From assembly GCA_963744345.1 (NCBI GenBank), contig CAVUTD010000004.1:186001-250000 (forward strand): a stretch of 64,000 nt of DNA, written 5' to 3'. The stretch comes from DASTFP01 sp963744345 (GTDB taxonomy: Bacteria; Verrucomicrobiota; Verrucomicrobiia; Chthoniobacterales; Terrimicrobiaceae). This document shows positions 7,573 through 16,073 of the stretch, piece after piece. Position numbers and translations under genes: made by a program. A model generated the notes under the pieces. It ran no database searches. It saw only the letters and a program-made list of their open reading frames with translations, and was not told the origin of the DNA. Position 1 is the first letter of the stretch; each line of letters begins with the position of its first letter.

Positions 7573-9108
7573 GTGAGCAGAAGACTCATTCAGTTGGATA
7601 TGAACCGGGTTGAGGGCGATCTTCAGATCAAACTCGAGGTCGAGGCGAATACGGTTACCGACGCCTGGTGTGTCGGCTCGATGTATAGAGGATATGAAGA
7701 GATCCTGGTTGGGAGGGAGCCGACCGATGCGCTCGTGATCGCACCGCGCATTTGCGGAATATGCAGTACATCTCAACTGTATGCGGCGACATTAGCTCTG
7801 GAACATGCCAGCCAGACTCCGGTGGCGCCAAACGGCACACGGATTCGCAATCTATGTTTAATGGCTGAAGCCGTGATGAATGACGCGAGGCATACATTTC
7901 TGATGTTTGCTCCGGACTTCTGCAACTCCGCCTATAAGCAAAATCCACTATACGAAACGATCCTGGAGGCCTTCGAACCGCCTTTCAAAGGGAGGTTGGC
8001 TCGCGAAACGGTGCAAAATTCAAAGCACATCTTAGGGATCATTCTTGAGTTTGGCGGACAATGGCCGCACTCAACTTATATGATGCCGGGCGGGGTCACC
8101 TGTCCGCTGACGCCTGACAGACTAGACAATTGCTTAGCCACCATTGAGGCTTATATCGGATGGTACGAAAGAATCGTCTTAGGATGTTCCTCAGAACGTT
8201 GGCTATCGATGAACAATGTCGAGGACTTCGACAGTTGGTTGGAAGAAAGCGAAGATCATCAAAACAGCGGGGTCGGATTGATCACGCGATTTGGACGTTC
8301 CATTGGTCTACAGAAGTTGGGCCAAGGGGCGTCAAACCTCTTGAGTGCCGGATGCTATTGTGATCCAGAAAAATGGCAGCCTCCGTACGAGAACCGCAAC
8401 GTCTTGATTCCGGGAGGCTTCTACGATGCGGAAACGAATGAGGTATCACCCTTTTCTCATCTGGAGATCACCGAACACGTCCGCCATTCGTGGTTCCAGG
8501 ACTATGGTGGCGGGAGACACCCGTGGGAGGGGCAAACGATACCTGATTATCGACCTGACGGTGACAGGTATTCGTTTGCCAAGGCACCGCGCTACAAGGG
8601 AAAGGTTGTCCAGTTGGGCCCCTTAGCCGAATTCGTGATTGCGGGGGATCCGCTTATCGCGTCATTTTTCAAAGCCGAAGGGCCAAGTACGTGGCTCCGG
8701 CAATTTGTGCGACTACATCGGCCCGTGGTCATTCTTCGGCAAATGCGGAAGCAAATTGCGGACCTGATGGAAAATATCGGCGAGCCCACCTTCGTAAAGT
8801 CCGAAGCTCGAACGGAGGGAGTCGGATATGGGTTTGTTAATGCTGCACGCGGCAGTTTGGGTCATTGGCTGCAGACAGCCGATGGCAAGGTCAAAAACTA
8901 CCAGGTAATCACCCCGACCACGTGGAATGGCTCCCCGCGCGATTCTTCAGGTAAGCGGGGACACTGGGAGGAAAGCTTTATCGGTCTTGAGATTAAGGAT
9001 TTGGAGAACCCCGTTGAAGCAGGCCACCTTGTTCGTTCGCACGATGCCTGCCTTGTTTGTACAGTGCATTTCGTCCAAACCGGAAGACGAATTACCTATC
9101 AGACCTGA
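7573..9108 (+). CDS. [NiFe]-hydrogenase large (catalytic) subunit, atypical
   Basis: This 511-residue protein binds the NiFe site. L1 motif: RICGICSTSQL (Cys61, Cys64). L2 motif: HDACLVCTVH (Cys493, Cys496, His499), followed by the 12-residue tail FVQTGRRITYQT that a maturation protease would remove after His499. The near-universal DPCxxC reads D-A-C here, and the L1 pattern CSxSQ resembles sensory/group 2-type enzymes more than group 1 (CxxxH). The GTG start at 7573 is supported by AAGGAGG 7 bases upstream; the spacer from the small-subunit gene is 22 bases. The tail plus an adjacent protease gene argue for a processed enzyme, not an unprocessed HupV-type sensor. Physiological direction is unknown; no b-type cytochrome or diaphorase gene is adjacent. 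Confidence 0.9.
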   Translation: MSRRLIQLDMNRVEGDLQIKLEVEANTVTDAWCVGSMYRGYEEILVGREPTDALVIAPRICGICSTSQLYAATLALEHASQTPVAPNGTRIRNLCLMAEAVMNDARHTFLMFAPDFCNSAYKQNPLYETILEAFEPPFKGRLARETVQNSKHILGIILEFGGQWPHSTYMMPGGVTCPLTPDRLDNCLATIEAYIGWYERIVLGCSSERWLSMNNVEDFDSWLEESEDHQNSGVGLITRFGRSIGLQKLGQGASNLLSAGCYCDPEKWQPPYENRNVLIPGGFYDAETNEVSPFSHLEITEHVRHSWFQDYGGGRHPWEGQTIPDYRPDGDRYSFAKAPRYKGKVVQLGPLAEFVIAGDPLIASFFKAEGPSTWLRQFVRLHRPVVILRQMRKQIADLMENIGEPTFVKSEARTEGVGYGFVNAARGSLGHWLQTADGKVKNYQVITPTTWNGSPRDSSGKRGHWEESFIGLEIKDLENPVEAGHLVRSHDACLVCTVHFVQTGRRITYQT

Positions 9109-9563
9109 TGCTGCACATCATTTGCTTTGGGAATCTATGGCGTGGAGACGATGGGTTCGGCATTCACGTTTTTCGCGAACTGAACAAGAGCTGTGTTCTC
9201 CCAAAGCAGGTCAAAGTGTTTGAAGGAGGCGTCGCGGGCTTGCAAGCCCTGCCGTACTTTGAGGGCTTCCGAAAGGCCATCGTCGTGGATGGGCTCAGAT
9301 CGTCCGGGACTATCGGGAGTGTTCATCGTCTTGAGCCGGACGACCTCTGCGATCCCGAAACGGAATGGAGCCTTCACAATTTCGGTGTGAATCATCTTCT
9401 AAGGGTGCTGCCGACCTATCTAGGCGGCGTCGCCATCCCGAAGATTATTGTCATTGGGGCCGAGATCGACGTAAGCCCTTGCCTATCCGATCGACTGACA
9501 CCGCCTCTCGCCGCTAGCTTAAGCGAGACCGTCAGACGCATCATCGACGAATGCATGAATTAA
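9108..9563 (+). CDS. hydrogenase maturation protease (HycI/HupD family)
   Basis: This 151-residue protein removes the large-subunit tail once nickel is inserted. The family motif GNLWRGDDGFG is at residues 8-18 (metal-binding acidic Asp15), AIVVDGLRSSG has Asp61 and SLHNFGV has His90; these are the three positions that bind nickel in HybD-type proteases. The ATG at 9108 overlaps the large-subunit stop (TGATG), a sign of translational coupling; the longer reading from 9057 overlaps the L2 motif and is unlikely. Presence of this gene matches the 12-residue tail on the large subunit. Confidence 0.9.
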   Translation: MLHIICFGNLWRGDDGFGIHVFRELNKSCVLPKQVKVFEGGVAGLQALPYFEGFRKAIVVDGLRSSGTIGSVHRLEPDDLCDPETEWSLHNFGVNHLLRVLPTYLGGVAIPKIIVIGAEIDVSPCLSDRLTPPLAASLSETVRRIIDECMN

Positions 9564-9892
9564 GCATCATGGGATCGGTGCTCAAAATGGTGGAGGAGCA
9601 AGCGGTCACTGAACATTTTCACCGCGTGATCAGCATATGCTTAGGCGTAGGAGAATTGTCGAACGTGGAGATTCAAGCGCTGGTTTTTTGCTTCGCGATA
9701 GCAAGAAAGGGCTCGCTTGCTCACGATGCAAGACTTTCCATCGAGATAATTCCAGGCGAGGCTTGGTGCGAGCATTGCCAAAATAAGGTTCACATTGCAT
9801 TCAGAATTGACCCCTGCCCTTGCTGTGGCTCTTGGGGAGTCTCTGTCACCGATGGCGACCAGATCACAATCAAAGAATTGGAGGTAGAATAG
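9551..9892 (+). CDS. hypA: hydrogenase nickel-insertion protein HypA
   Basis: This 113-residue protein starts Met-His-Glu (MHELSIMGSV), the N-terminal nickel site of HypA, and has the zinc-binding pair CEHC and CPCC in the C-terminal half (residues about 77-97). It delivers nickel, together with HypB, to the large-subunit precursor in the cytoplasm. It overlaps the protease gene by 13 bases and is followed directly by hypB, so the genes are probably co-translated. Length and motifs are standard. Confidence 0.95.
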   Translation: MHELSIMGSVLKMVEEQAVTEHFHRVISICLGVGELSNVEIQALVFCFAIARKGSLAHDARLSIEIIPGEAWCEHCQNKVHIAFRIDPCPCCGSWGVSVTDGDQITIKELEVE

Positions 9893-10717
9893 ATGTGCGC
9901 GACCTGCGGATGCTCCGAGCATGAGGTTGAAGTAGCCCCGCACCGGGGCTTGGGAGACTCTCACCATCATGACCACTGCCACGAGAACCACCATGGCGGC
10001 ACCGACACCGCCTTGCATTCTCATCATCATGGAACGGAAACAATTCGCGTCCTGAAATTGGGCGCCAATGTCCTTAAAGAAAACGTGAAGTATGCAGAGC
10101 TAAATCGTCGCTATCTTCGCGATCGCTCGATACGCATGCTCAATCTTGTCTCCAGCCCAGGGGCCGGCAAGACGACCTTGCTTGCCAAGTCAATCAGGGA
10201 CTTGAAAGGCTTCTCCAACATTTGCGTGATCGAAGGAGATCAACAGACGAGCCGGGATGCGGAGCGGATCGCCGCGACTGGAGTTGAAGTCGTCCAAATC
10301 AATACTGGAAAGGCCTGTCACCTCGATGCACAGATGGTTGGTCGTGCCTTCGAGGCACTGGACATCGAGAATGGGGCCATTCTCTTTGTCGAGAACGTGG
10401 GGAATCTCGTGTGCCCAGCCGATTTCGACCTTGGCGAAGAGAAACGAGTGGTGATGATCTCGGTGACCGAAGGTGATGATAAACCTTTGAAGTATCCGAG
10501 TATCTTTGCCTCGTCGGACTTGATGATTGTTACCAAAATCGACTTATTGCCGCATGTTGATTTTGATTGCGAGGCATGCATCGAGTATGCAAAGCGGCTG
10601 AAGCCATCGCTCGAAGTCATCAGGACATCTGCGAAAACGGGCGAAGGGCTCGGGCAATGGTATGATTGGCTTTCCGGCGGACTTGTGCCTCGGTACGGTG
10701 CTGAGCAGTTTGCTTAG
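9893..10717 (+). CDS. hypB: hydrogenase nickel-incorporation GTPase HypB
   Basis: This 274-residue SIMIBI-class GTPase has the N-terminal motif MCATCGC, a high-affinity metal site known in HypB, then a His-rich stretch with 11 His between residues 24 and 46 (possible nickel storage), then the Walker A SSPGAGKTTL (about residue 87), EGDQQTSRDAERI, FVENVGNLVCPADFDLGE and TKIDLLPH. It powers nickel transfer from HypA. The start follows the hypA stop with no gap (TAG-ATG). No hypC, hypD, hypE or hypF follows: the next gene-like sequence is unrelated, so the cyanide-ligand machinery must lie elsewhere in the genome if the enzyme matures. Confidence 0.95.
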   Translation: MCATCGCSEHEVEVAPHRGLGDSHHHDHCHENHHGGTDTALHSHHHGTETIRVLKLGANVLKENVKYAELNRRYLRDRSIRMLNLVSSPGAGKTTLLAKSIRDLKGFSNICVIEGDQQTSRDAERIAATGVEVVQINTGKACHLDAQMVGRAFEALDIENGAILFVENVGNLVCPADFDLGEEKRVVMISVTEGDDKPLKYPSIFASSDLMIVTKIDLLPHVDFDCEACIEYAKRLKPSLEVIRTSAKTGEGLGQWYDWLSGGLVPRYGAEQFA

Positions 10718-11166
10718 AGGTGTGGAGGGTCTCTTGCTTTGGTAAGCGTCACGTCACGGAGTTCGCTTGCCTACGCCAGACCTGGCCTGCTCGATGGGGC
10801 GAGCCCCTGAGTGGCTGTGACTGATCTATGAGCACAACCTCACCCAATTATTGGGAAGACCCAGAAGCATGCCAGCTCTTCTGATCCGCTCCTTCGGTCT
10901 TTCACGAATGGATCCCCAAAACGCTCGCCAATGGCTCCCGAACGGACTCGAGGCATGAAGCCGCCCGAGCTTGAAACGGAGGCGCTTCCATTTCCGCGCA
11001 CGATAATTCCGACTTCTCTCGCAGCACAATTCTTGGATCGTGACCCTCAAGGTCAAGGCGCAGATCGATTCTGTTAATGTTGCCGCCGTCGCGCGCGGCA
11101 AAATCAGTCAGCAAATCGAATCAGCATCTTCTGCGAAGCGGTGCCGAACAAAGCAAAGCGAGAAAA
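10718..11166. other. gene-free stretch after hypB
   Basis: About 450 bases. Frames on both strands (for example 10826-11101 minus) show no recognisable domain. A short plus-strand reading near 10957-11085 (MKPPELETEALPFPRTIIPT onward) looks protein-like but is open for only about 40 codons and matches nothing known to me. No terminator hairpin was seen. Confidence 0.4.
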
Positions 11167-11895
11167 CTACCGATGGGCGGACACTAACAATATCATCGGC
11201 CGCTCCCGCTCCTCCGCCAACTCAGGCCGCGCGGCGATTTGCTCATCTGTCGGCCGCCATTCCTCCACATGAGCAATGGTAAAGCCCGCGCGAATCAGAT
11301 GATTCAGCAACGTGCCGATTGTTCGGTGGTGCTTGATCACCCCTTCGGCAAGCCAATTCGTGACCCGGGCGCCTTCCCGTTGATAGCTGTCGATCGGCCA
11401 CACCTTACGCCCGTGCGGATCGATCAACCAATCCGGGTGTTGCGGCGTCATGTAGATCGGATGCTCGATCGAGAAGATCAAGTTTGCGCCAGGTGATAGC
11501 GCGCGATGCACTTTCTCAAACAGGCCGGCGAGATTCACAATGTAATGAAAGGTGAGGGAACTATAGGCCAGGTCGAAGCTGGCCTCTGGCAAATCAAGAT
11601 CTTCCAGATCGGCTTTTGTGTAAGTGATCGCAGGGTCAGAAGATGACGACTTCGCTCGCTCGAGCATCTTTTGCGATACGTCGAGACCGAGAACAGTTTC
11701 GGCTCCCTGCGCACGTGCCCAACGACAAAACCAGCCGTAACCGCAGCCAAGATCCACCACGTTGAGCTCACGCATGTCCGGAAGCAAAGCCATAAGCGCC
11801 GGCCATTCCGCTGCGCCTGCCAACCCATCCACTGAACGCCCGAGCTTGCTGTAAGCCTCGAAAAACGCCGGGTCGTCATAGATATTCTGTGTCAT
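11167..11895 (-). CDS. SAM-dependent methyltransferase (class I)
   Basis: This 242-residue protein has the SAM-binding loop VVDLGCGYGWFCRWA (about residues 46-60), the acidic residue after strand 2 (VLGLDVSQKMLERA), ADLEDLDLPEASFDLAYSSL (motifs II/III) and a C-terminal cap (GTLLNHLIRAGFTIAHVEEW). The N-terminal MTQNIYDDPAFFEAYSKL is typical of small-molecule methyltransferases of the type-11 group. Substrate not predictable. It is intact and stands alone; the flanks on both sides are gene-free. Confidence 0.85.
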   Translation of the reverse strand: MTQNIYDDPAFFEAYSKLGRSVDGLAGAAEWPALMALLPDMRELNVVDLGCGYGWFCRWARAQGAETVLGLDVSQKMLERAKSSSSDPAITYTKADLEDLDLPEASFDLAYSSLTFHYIVNLAGLFEKVHRALSPGANLIFSIEHPIYMTPQHPDWLIDPHGRKVWPIDSYQREGARVTNWLAEGVIKHHRTIGTLLNHLIRAGFTIAHVEEWRPTDEQIAARPELAEERERPMILLVSAHR

Positions 11896-12066
11896 TCTCT
11901 TCGCGTAGCGTCGACGGCATAGGCCATGTCTCCAGTGTCGACGATTAGATGGGCCGCAATCTCCATGGTGAAGCCTAAAGGTTTGAGTTAGCGGCGCCGC
12001 GCTAGCGCCAACTCACTACCGTCGACCGTGACGAGCGCCCCGAACTAAGAGCAGAGGCAATTTACT

Positions 12067-12819
12067 CTAAGTCGCCCAGAAACCTCCGTCGATTCGGAGA
12101 GCGAGGCCGTTGAGCATCGCGGCGCTGTCGCTGAGCACAAAACAGATGACTGAAGCGATATCCTCGCATTCGGCGAAACGTCCCAAGGGTATGCGGGCTA
12201 GCATCGGTCCACCTTTGCTTGGATCGCTCCACGCTCGTTTGCCCATCTCGGTCATCACTACCGTGGGGTTCACGGAGTTAACGCGAATCCCGAATCGCCC
12301 GAGCTCGACCGCCATCACCTTACTAAGCTGATCGAGTCCGGCCTTGGACGCGGCATAGGCAGCATGATCGGGCAGAGCCTGAAACGACGACATGCTCGAG
12401 ACATTCACGATCGAGCCGGTGACACCTCGTTGGATCATGCCGTTGGCGACCACTTGCGAGACGATTAAGACAGCCCTGAGATTGACTGCCATGGTGGCAT
12501 CCCAGGATTCGACTTTCGTCTGAAGGAATGGCTCCAGGATCGCAATGGCGGCATTATTGACGAGAAGATCGATCTCGCCAGCCTGCTCCGCCATTCTCCG
12601 GGCTTCAGTCGCATTCCCGAGCTCGGAGACGATCGTCTCACAACCGATTTCCTCCTGTAACGTGCTAAGGTCTGCCTCGGTTCGGCTCACCGCAACAACC
12701 TGAGCATTGAAGCGCCGAAGCATCACGGCAACGGACCGCCCGATACCTTTGCCGGCCCCGGTAACCAAGGCTCGCCGGTTCTTGAAGTCAATCTGCTGCG
12801 CGGATAGATCGAATTTCAT
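12067..12819 (-). CDS. SDR-family oxidoreductase, L-xylulose reductase-like
   Basis: This 250-residue short-chain dehydrogenase has the cofactor motif TGAGKGIG (about residues 20-27), the helix-capping NNAA, the catalytic Ser in NVSSMSSF and the YAASK tetrad Tyr/Lys, ending LRIDGGFWAT. The residue after strand 2 (VAVSRTEADL) is Ser-Arg, favouring NADP(H). The overall course (MKFDLSAQQIDFKNRRALVT) resembles dicarbonyl/L-xylulose reductases, which interconvert ketoses and polyols in the cytoplasm. It lies upstream of, and codirectional with, the sugar ABC genes but 180 bases from them, so an operon link is possible but not shown. Confidence 0.85.
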   Translation of the reverse strand: MKFDLSAQQIDFKNRRALVTGAGKGIGRSVAVMLRRFNAQVVAVSRTEADLSTLQEEIGCETIVSELGNATEARRMAEQAGEIDLLVNNAAIAILEPFLQTKVESWDATMAVNLRAVLIVSQVVANGMIQRGVTGSIVNVSSMSSFQALPDHAAYAASKAGLDQLSKVMAVELGRFGIRVNSVNPTVVMTEMGKRAWSDPSKGGPMLARIPLGRFAECEDIASVICFVLSDSAAMLNGLALRIDGGFWAT

Positions 12820-12999
12820 GGATGTCGAGCATTCTCACATCGTTGAAGTCGTCGTTCGACTTCGAGCGCCCACAATCTATTCTCCCAGCGGTCGCCGACT
12901 CTTGAGCCCGTTTAGTTCAGCGACTGAGCATCGAGTGCCTGTCGACTCAGAAGCCAGGAAGTCTCCTTAGTTTTCCGATTTGTCGGCGCGTTAGCGAAT

Positions 13000-14136
13000 C
13001 TACTTGAGCACCTGCTCAGTTTTCGGATCGAAGATCGTAGCCTTCCCCAGATCGAAGTAAGCGGAAACGTCTTCACCGAAATGGAAGACATGGTCTCCCT
13101 GGATCCGTGCGATCAAGCTGCCGGAGCCGGTCTTTAGATACACGAGAGACTCTGATCCCATCGGCTCTGAAATTTCCACCTTCATCTTAACCGGAACCGA
13201 GCCGTCATCTTTTGGCTCATTGTCAATGTGCTCAGGTCGAATGCCTATAATGACATCCTTATCGACGTACTTGCCCGCGAGAGCTTCGATCTGACCCTTC
13301 ATAGGAAGGGTCAGCGGGTTGGTTTCGGCCCTCTCCACAAAAAATAGACCACCTTCCCGCCTTTGAATCTTGCCCGCGATCAGGTTCATTGGCGGGCTGC
13401 CAATGAAGCCGGCGACAAAAAGGTTTTCCGGGTGCCGAAAGAGCGTTAGCGGATCGGCCACTTGCATAATCTTTCCGTCTCGCATCACACAGATGCGATC
13501 ACCCATGGTCATCGCCTCCACCTGATCGTGGGTCACATAGATCATGGTGGAACCCAGCTCCGCGTGAAGCCGCGAGATCTCCGAGCGCATCTGAACGCGC
13601 ATCTTGGCATCCAGGTTGGACAACGGCTCATCGAAGAGGAAGACCTTCGGATTACGCACAATCGCCCGACCGAGAGCTACCCGTTGACGCTGACCTCCCG
13701 AGAGCGCTCCAGGCTTGCGCTCCAGCATGTGATCAAGACCGAGGGCTTTCGAGGTCTTCCCCACGATGTCCGAGATGAAATCTTTGGACTTTTTGGCCAA
13801 CTTCAGCCCGAAGGCCATATTGTTGAACAGATTCATGTGCGGATAAAGCGCATAGCTCTGGAATACCATCGCAATTCCGCGATCTTTGGGCTCCAGGTCA
13901 TTGACCACCTTGTCCCCGATCGCGATGGTTCCGCTCGAAATTTTCTCCAGACCGGCAACCATCCGGAGGCACGTGGACTTGCCACAACCTGATGGACCCA
14001 CCAAGACCATGAACTCCCCATTTTTAATGTCCAGGCTGACGTTCTTGACCGCCGTAAACGTCGGCCGACCGCGGTCATCCGTGTAAGTCTTAACCAGATC
14101 CTTGATTTTTACAGAAGCATCTTCTTTGGTGTTCAT
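13000..14136 (-). CDS. sugar ABC transporter ATPase (MalK/UgpC/MsmK type)
   Basis: This 378-residue protein has Walker A GPSGCGKST (about residues 49-57), a Q-loop (VFQSYALYPHMNL), signature LSGGQRQRVALGRA, Walker B VFLFDEPLSNLDA, H-loop YVTHDQVEAMT, and a C-terminal TOBE-type regulatory domain (IGIRPEHI, DVSAYFDLGKATIFD). It energises uptake of a di- or oligosaccharide or polyol by the two permeases and binding protein encoded just upstream. It is the last gene of the minus-strand unit 17411 to 13000. Confidence 0.92.
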   Translation of the reverse strand: MNTKEDASVKIKDLVKTYTDDRGRPTFTAVKNVSLDIKNGEFMVLVGPSGCGKSTCLRMVAGLEKISSGTIAIGDKVVNDLEPKDRGIAMVFQSYALYPHMNLFNNMAFGLKLAKKSKDFISDIVGKTSKALGLDHMLERKPGALSGGQRQRVALGRAIVRNPKVFLFDEPLSNLDAKMRVQMRSEISRLHAELGSTMIYVTHDQVEAMTMGDRICVMRDGKIMQVADPLTLFRHPENLFVAGFIGSPPMNLIAGKIQRREGGLFFVERAETNPLTLPMKGQIEALAGKYVDKDVIIGIRPEHIDNEPKDDGSVPVKMKVEISEPMGSESLVYLKTGSGSLIARIQGDHVFHFGEDVSAYFDLGKATIFDPKTEQVLK

Positions 14137-14267
14137 ACGGTATCAGCTGAAATCCTTTCGATTGTTTCCTTAGAAAGCGAAAAGATCTTGTTTGAGGTTG
14201 TTAGGCTTTGCAGCGCGCTCTATGGCGTAAGAGGGTTCATCTACTGCCATTTCCATTTTTCGCAGCT

Positions 14268-15117
14268 CTAGCCCTTCACAGCTCCTGCGGTGAGGCCCGC
14301 CACGATCCGATTCTGGAAGTACATCACCAAAATAATCAAAGGAATTGTAACGACCATGGAGGCCGCCATGATCGATCCCCACGGTTGCTCGTAGGAACTC
14401 GTGCCACTGAATTGTGAGATCACAACCGGCACCGTCTTCATATTGTCGGTCACTGTAAAGGTGAGCGCAAACAAGAATTCGTTCCAAGCGCCAATGAAGG
14501 CGAGAAGTCCCGTCGAAATCATTCCTGGCACCGTCAGGGGAAGCAAGACTTCCCAGAACACTGTCAAGGGCGATGCCCCGTCAACGTAGGCCGCTTCCTC
14601 AAGTTCCTTCGGGAAGGCTGCGAAAGTACTGGGTCATCACCCAAACTGTAAATGGCATCGTAAAGATCAGATAGGTAAGCACCAAACCCGGGCGGGTGTT
14701 GAAAAGCCCAAGGCCTTTCAGCATGACGAACAGCCCCGAGAGGACAGCAATCTGCGGAAACATCGTCATCGTCAGCACCAAGTAGAGCACCGAGCCTTTG
14801 AAACGGAAAGGAAGCCGACCAAGAGCGTAAGCACACAGGCTTCCGAGTCCCAAGGCGATCAGGACAGTGGATCCGGCGATGATAAGGGAGTTCAGAAGGC
14901 TCTTCACGAAACGAGCATCCGCAAAAACAGCCTGGTAATGAGCGAGAGTTAAAGATCTGGGAATCACCTGCGTCGAGAAGAGCTCCTGACTGGGCCGGAA
15001 CGAGGAAACGAGCGCATAGATGGCCGGAAACAGATTGAAGACGAGGACTAATGCGACCAGAAGCCAAAAACCCACCTTGAGACCGATCGACTTGGAATCC
15101 TGCTCTTTCGTTGTCAT
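14268..15117 (-). pseudogene. sugar ABC transporter permease (MalG type), frameshifted
   Basis: The first frame (15117 to about 14620) encodes four membrane segments up to FTVWVMTQYFR; the second (ending 14268) carries the rest: ELEEAAYVDGASPLTVFWEV (the EAA loop that contacts the ATPase) and the last two segments, ending LTAGAVKG. A one-base indel between 14605 and 14630 separates them. The full length, about 282 residues, fits MalG-type permeases. The ATG overlaps the stop of the partner permease (ATGA, 15114-15117). As the rest of the unit is intact, a base-call error is a real alternative to loss of function. Confidence 0.8.
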
Positions 15118-16052
15118 TGGAAGCTGGTCTTGCTGATGCGGGTATAGAGGATGACGAAAACCATGATGAAGAGGAGAATAATGACGGAGGTCGCGGAACC
15201 CACGCCAGCGTCCAAAAAGTCGATCAGTTGCAGCCGATTGTATGTCGCCATCGTCGCCATGTCTCCCGCGCCACCAACCATGATATAGAAGATGTCGAAC
15301 ACTCGCAGTGCGTCGAGGGTTCGAAAGATGAGCGCCACCAGCAAGGTTGGCATAATGAAGGGAAGCGTTAGAAAGAAGAACTTGCGAATCCCAGTGGCGC
15401 CATCAATAGCACCAGCCTCGTACATGTCGCCCGGAATCATTTGCAACCCGGCCAGGATCAGCAGAGCCATGAAAGGAGTTGTCTTCCAGACATCTACGGC
15501 GATGATGACCGGCAAGGCCGTCTCGGGAGTGGCCAGAAAGGGGATCTTCTCGGAGATGATGCCGAAGTTTGTCAACAGGAGGTTGACCACGCCATACACG
15601 TCGTTGAACATCCATTTCCAAATCTGCGACGAAACCACCGTGGGGATAGCCCAGGGAACCAGAAGCGCGATGCGGAAGAAAGTTCGGCCTTTGAAAGGAG
15701 CGTTCGCTATCAACGCTACCGCCAAACCCAAAATTGTTTCCAGCGTGACAGAGAAAAAGGTGAAGATCAGCGTATTCCAAACTGCGCGCCACCAATCCGG
15801 GTCCGACAAGACAAAGGCATAGTTTTCCAAGCCCACAAAGCTTGCCGGGGTTACCCCGTCAAGCTTGTACTTCATGAAGGAGTAGACGACGACCTGACCC
15901 AGTGGAAAGCCGATGACCAGCAGCACAACGAGCACTGCTGGCACTATTAAAAACCAGGCTAGACGCCTTTGACGGTCGTAAAGATCAATTCCCTTGGCCG
16001 CTTTACCACTCTCGGCCACCTTGCGGTTGGCCACATCTGATGCTACCGCCAC
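15114..16052 (-). CDS. sugar ABC transporter permease (MalF type)
   Basis: This 312-residue inner-membrane protein has six predicted segments (starting LAWFLIVPAVLVVLLVIGF) and the ATPase-contact loop MYEAGAIDGATGIRKFFFLT. It pairs with the MalG-type permease to form the channel for the substrate delivered by the binding protein encoded 21 bases upstream. The start at 16052 follows the binding-protein stop closely. Intact and standard length. Confidence 0.92.
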   Translation of the reverse strand: MAVASDVANRKVAESGKAAKGIDLYDRQRRLAWFLIVPAVLVVLLVIGFPLGQVVVYSFMKYKLDGVTPASFVGLENYAFVLSDPDWWRAVWNTLIFTFFSVTLETILGLAVALIANAPFKGRTFFRIALLVPWAIPTVVSSQIWKWMFNDVYGVVNLLLTNFGIISEKIPFLATPETALPVIIAVDVWKTTPFMALLILAGLQMIPGDMYEAGAIDGATGIRKFFFLTLPFIMPTLLVALIFRTLDALRVFDIFYIMVGGAGDMATMATYNRLQLIDFLDAGVGSATSVIILLFIMVFVILYTRISKTSFQ

Positions 16053-16073
16053 TAGTCTCCTCCGGGATGAAGC

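Noticed and set aside
11985..12022. Imperfect inverted repeat around GAGTTAGCGGCGCC / GCGCTAGCGCCAACTC
   Set aside because: It resembles an attC or terminator only loosely, does not fit the attC consensus, and has no T run.
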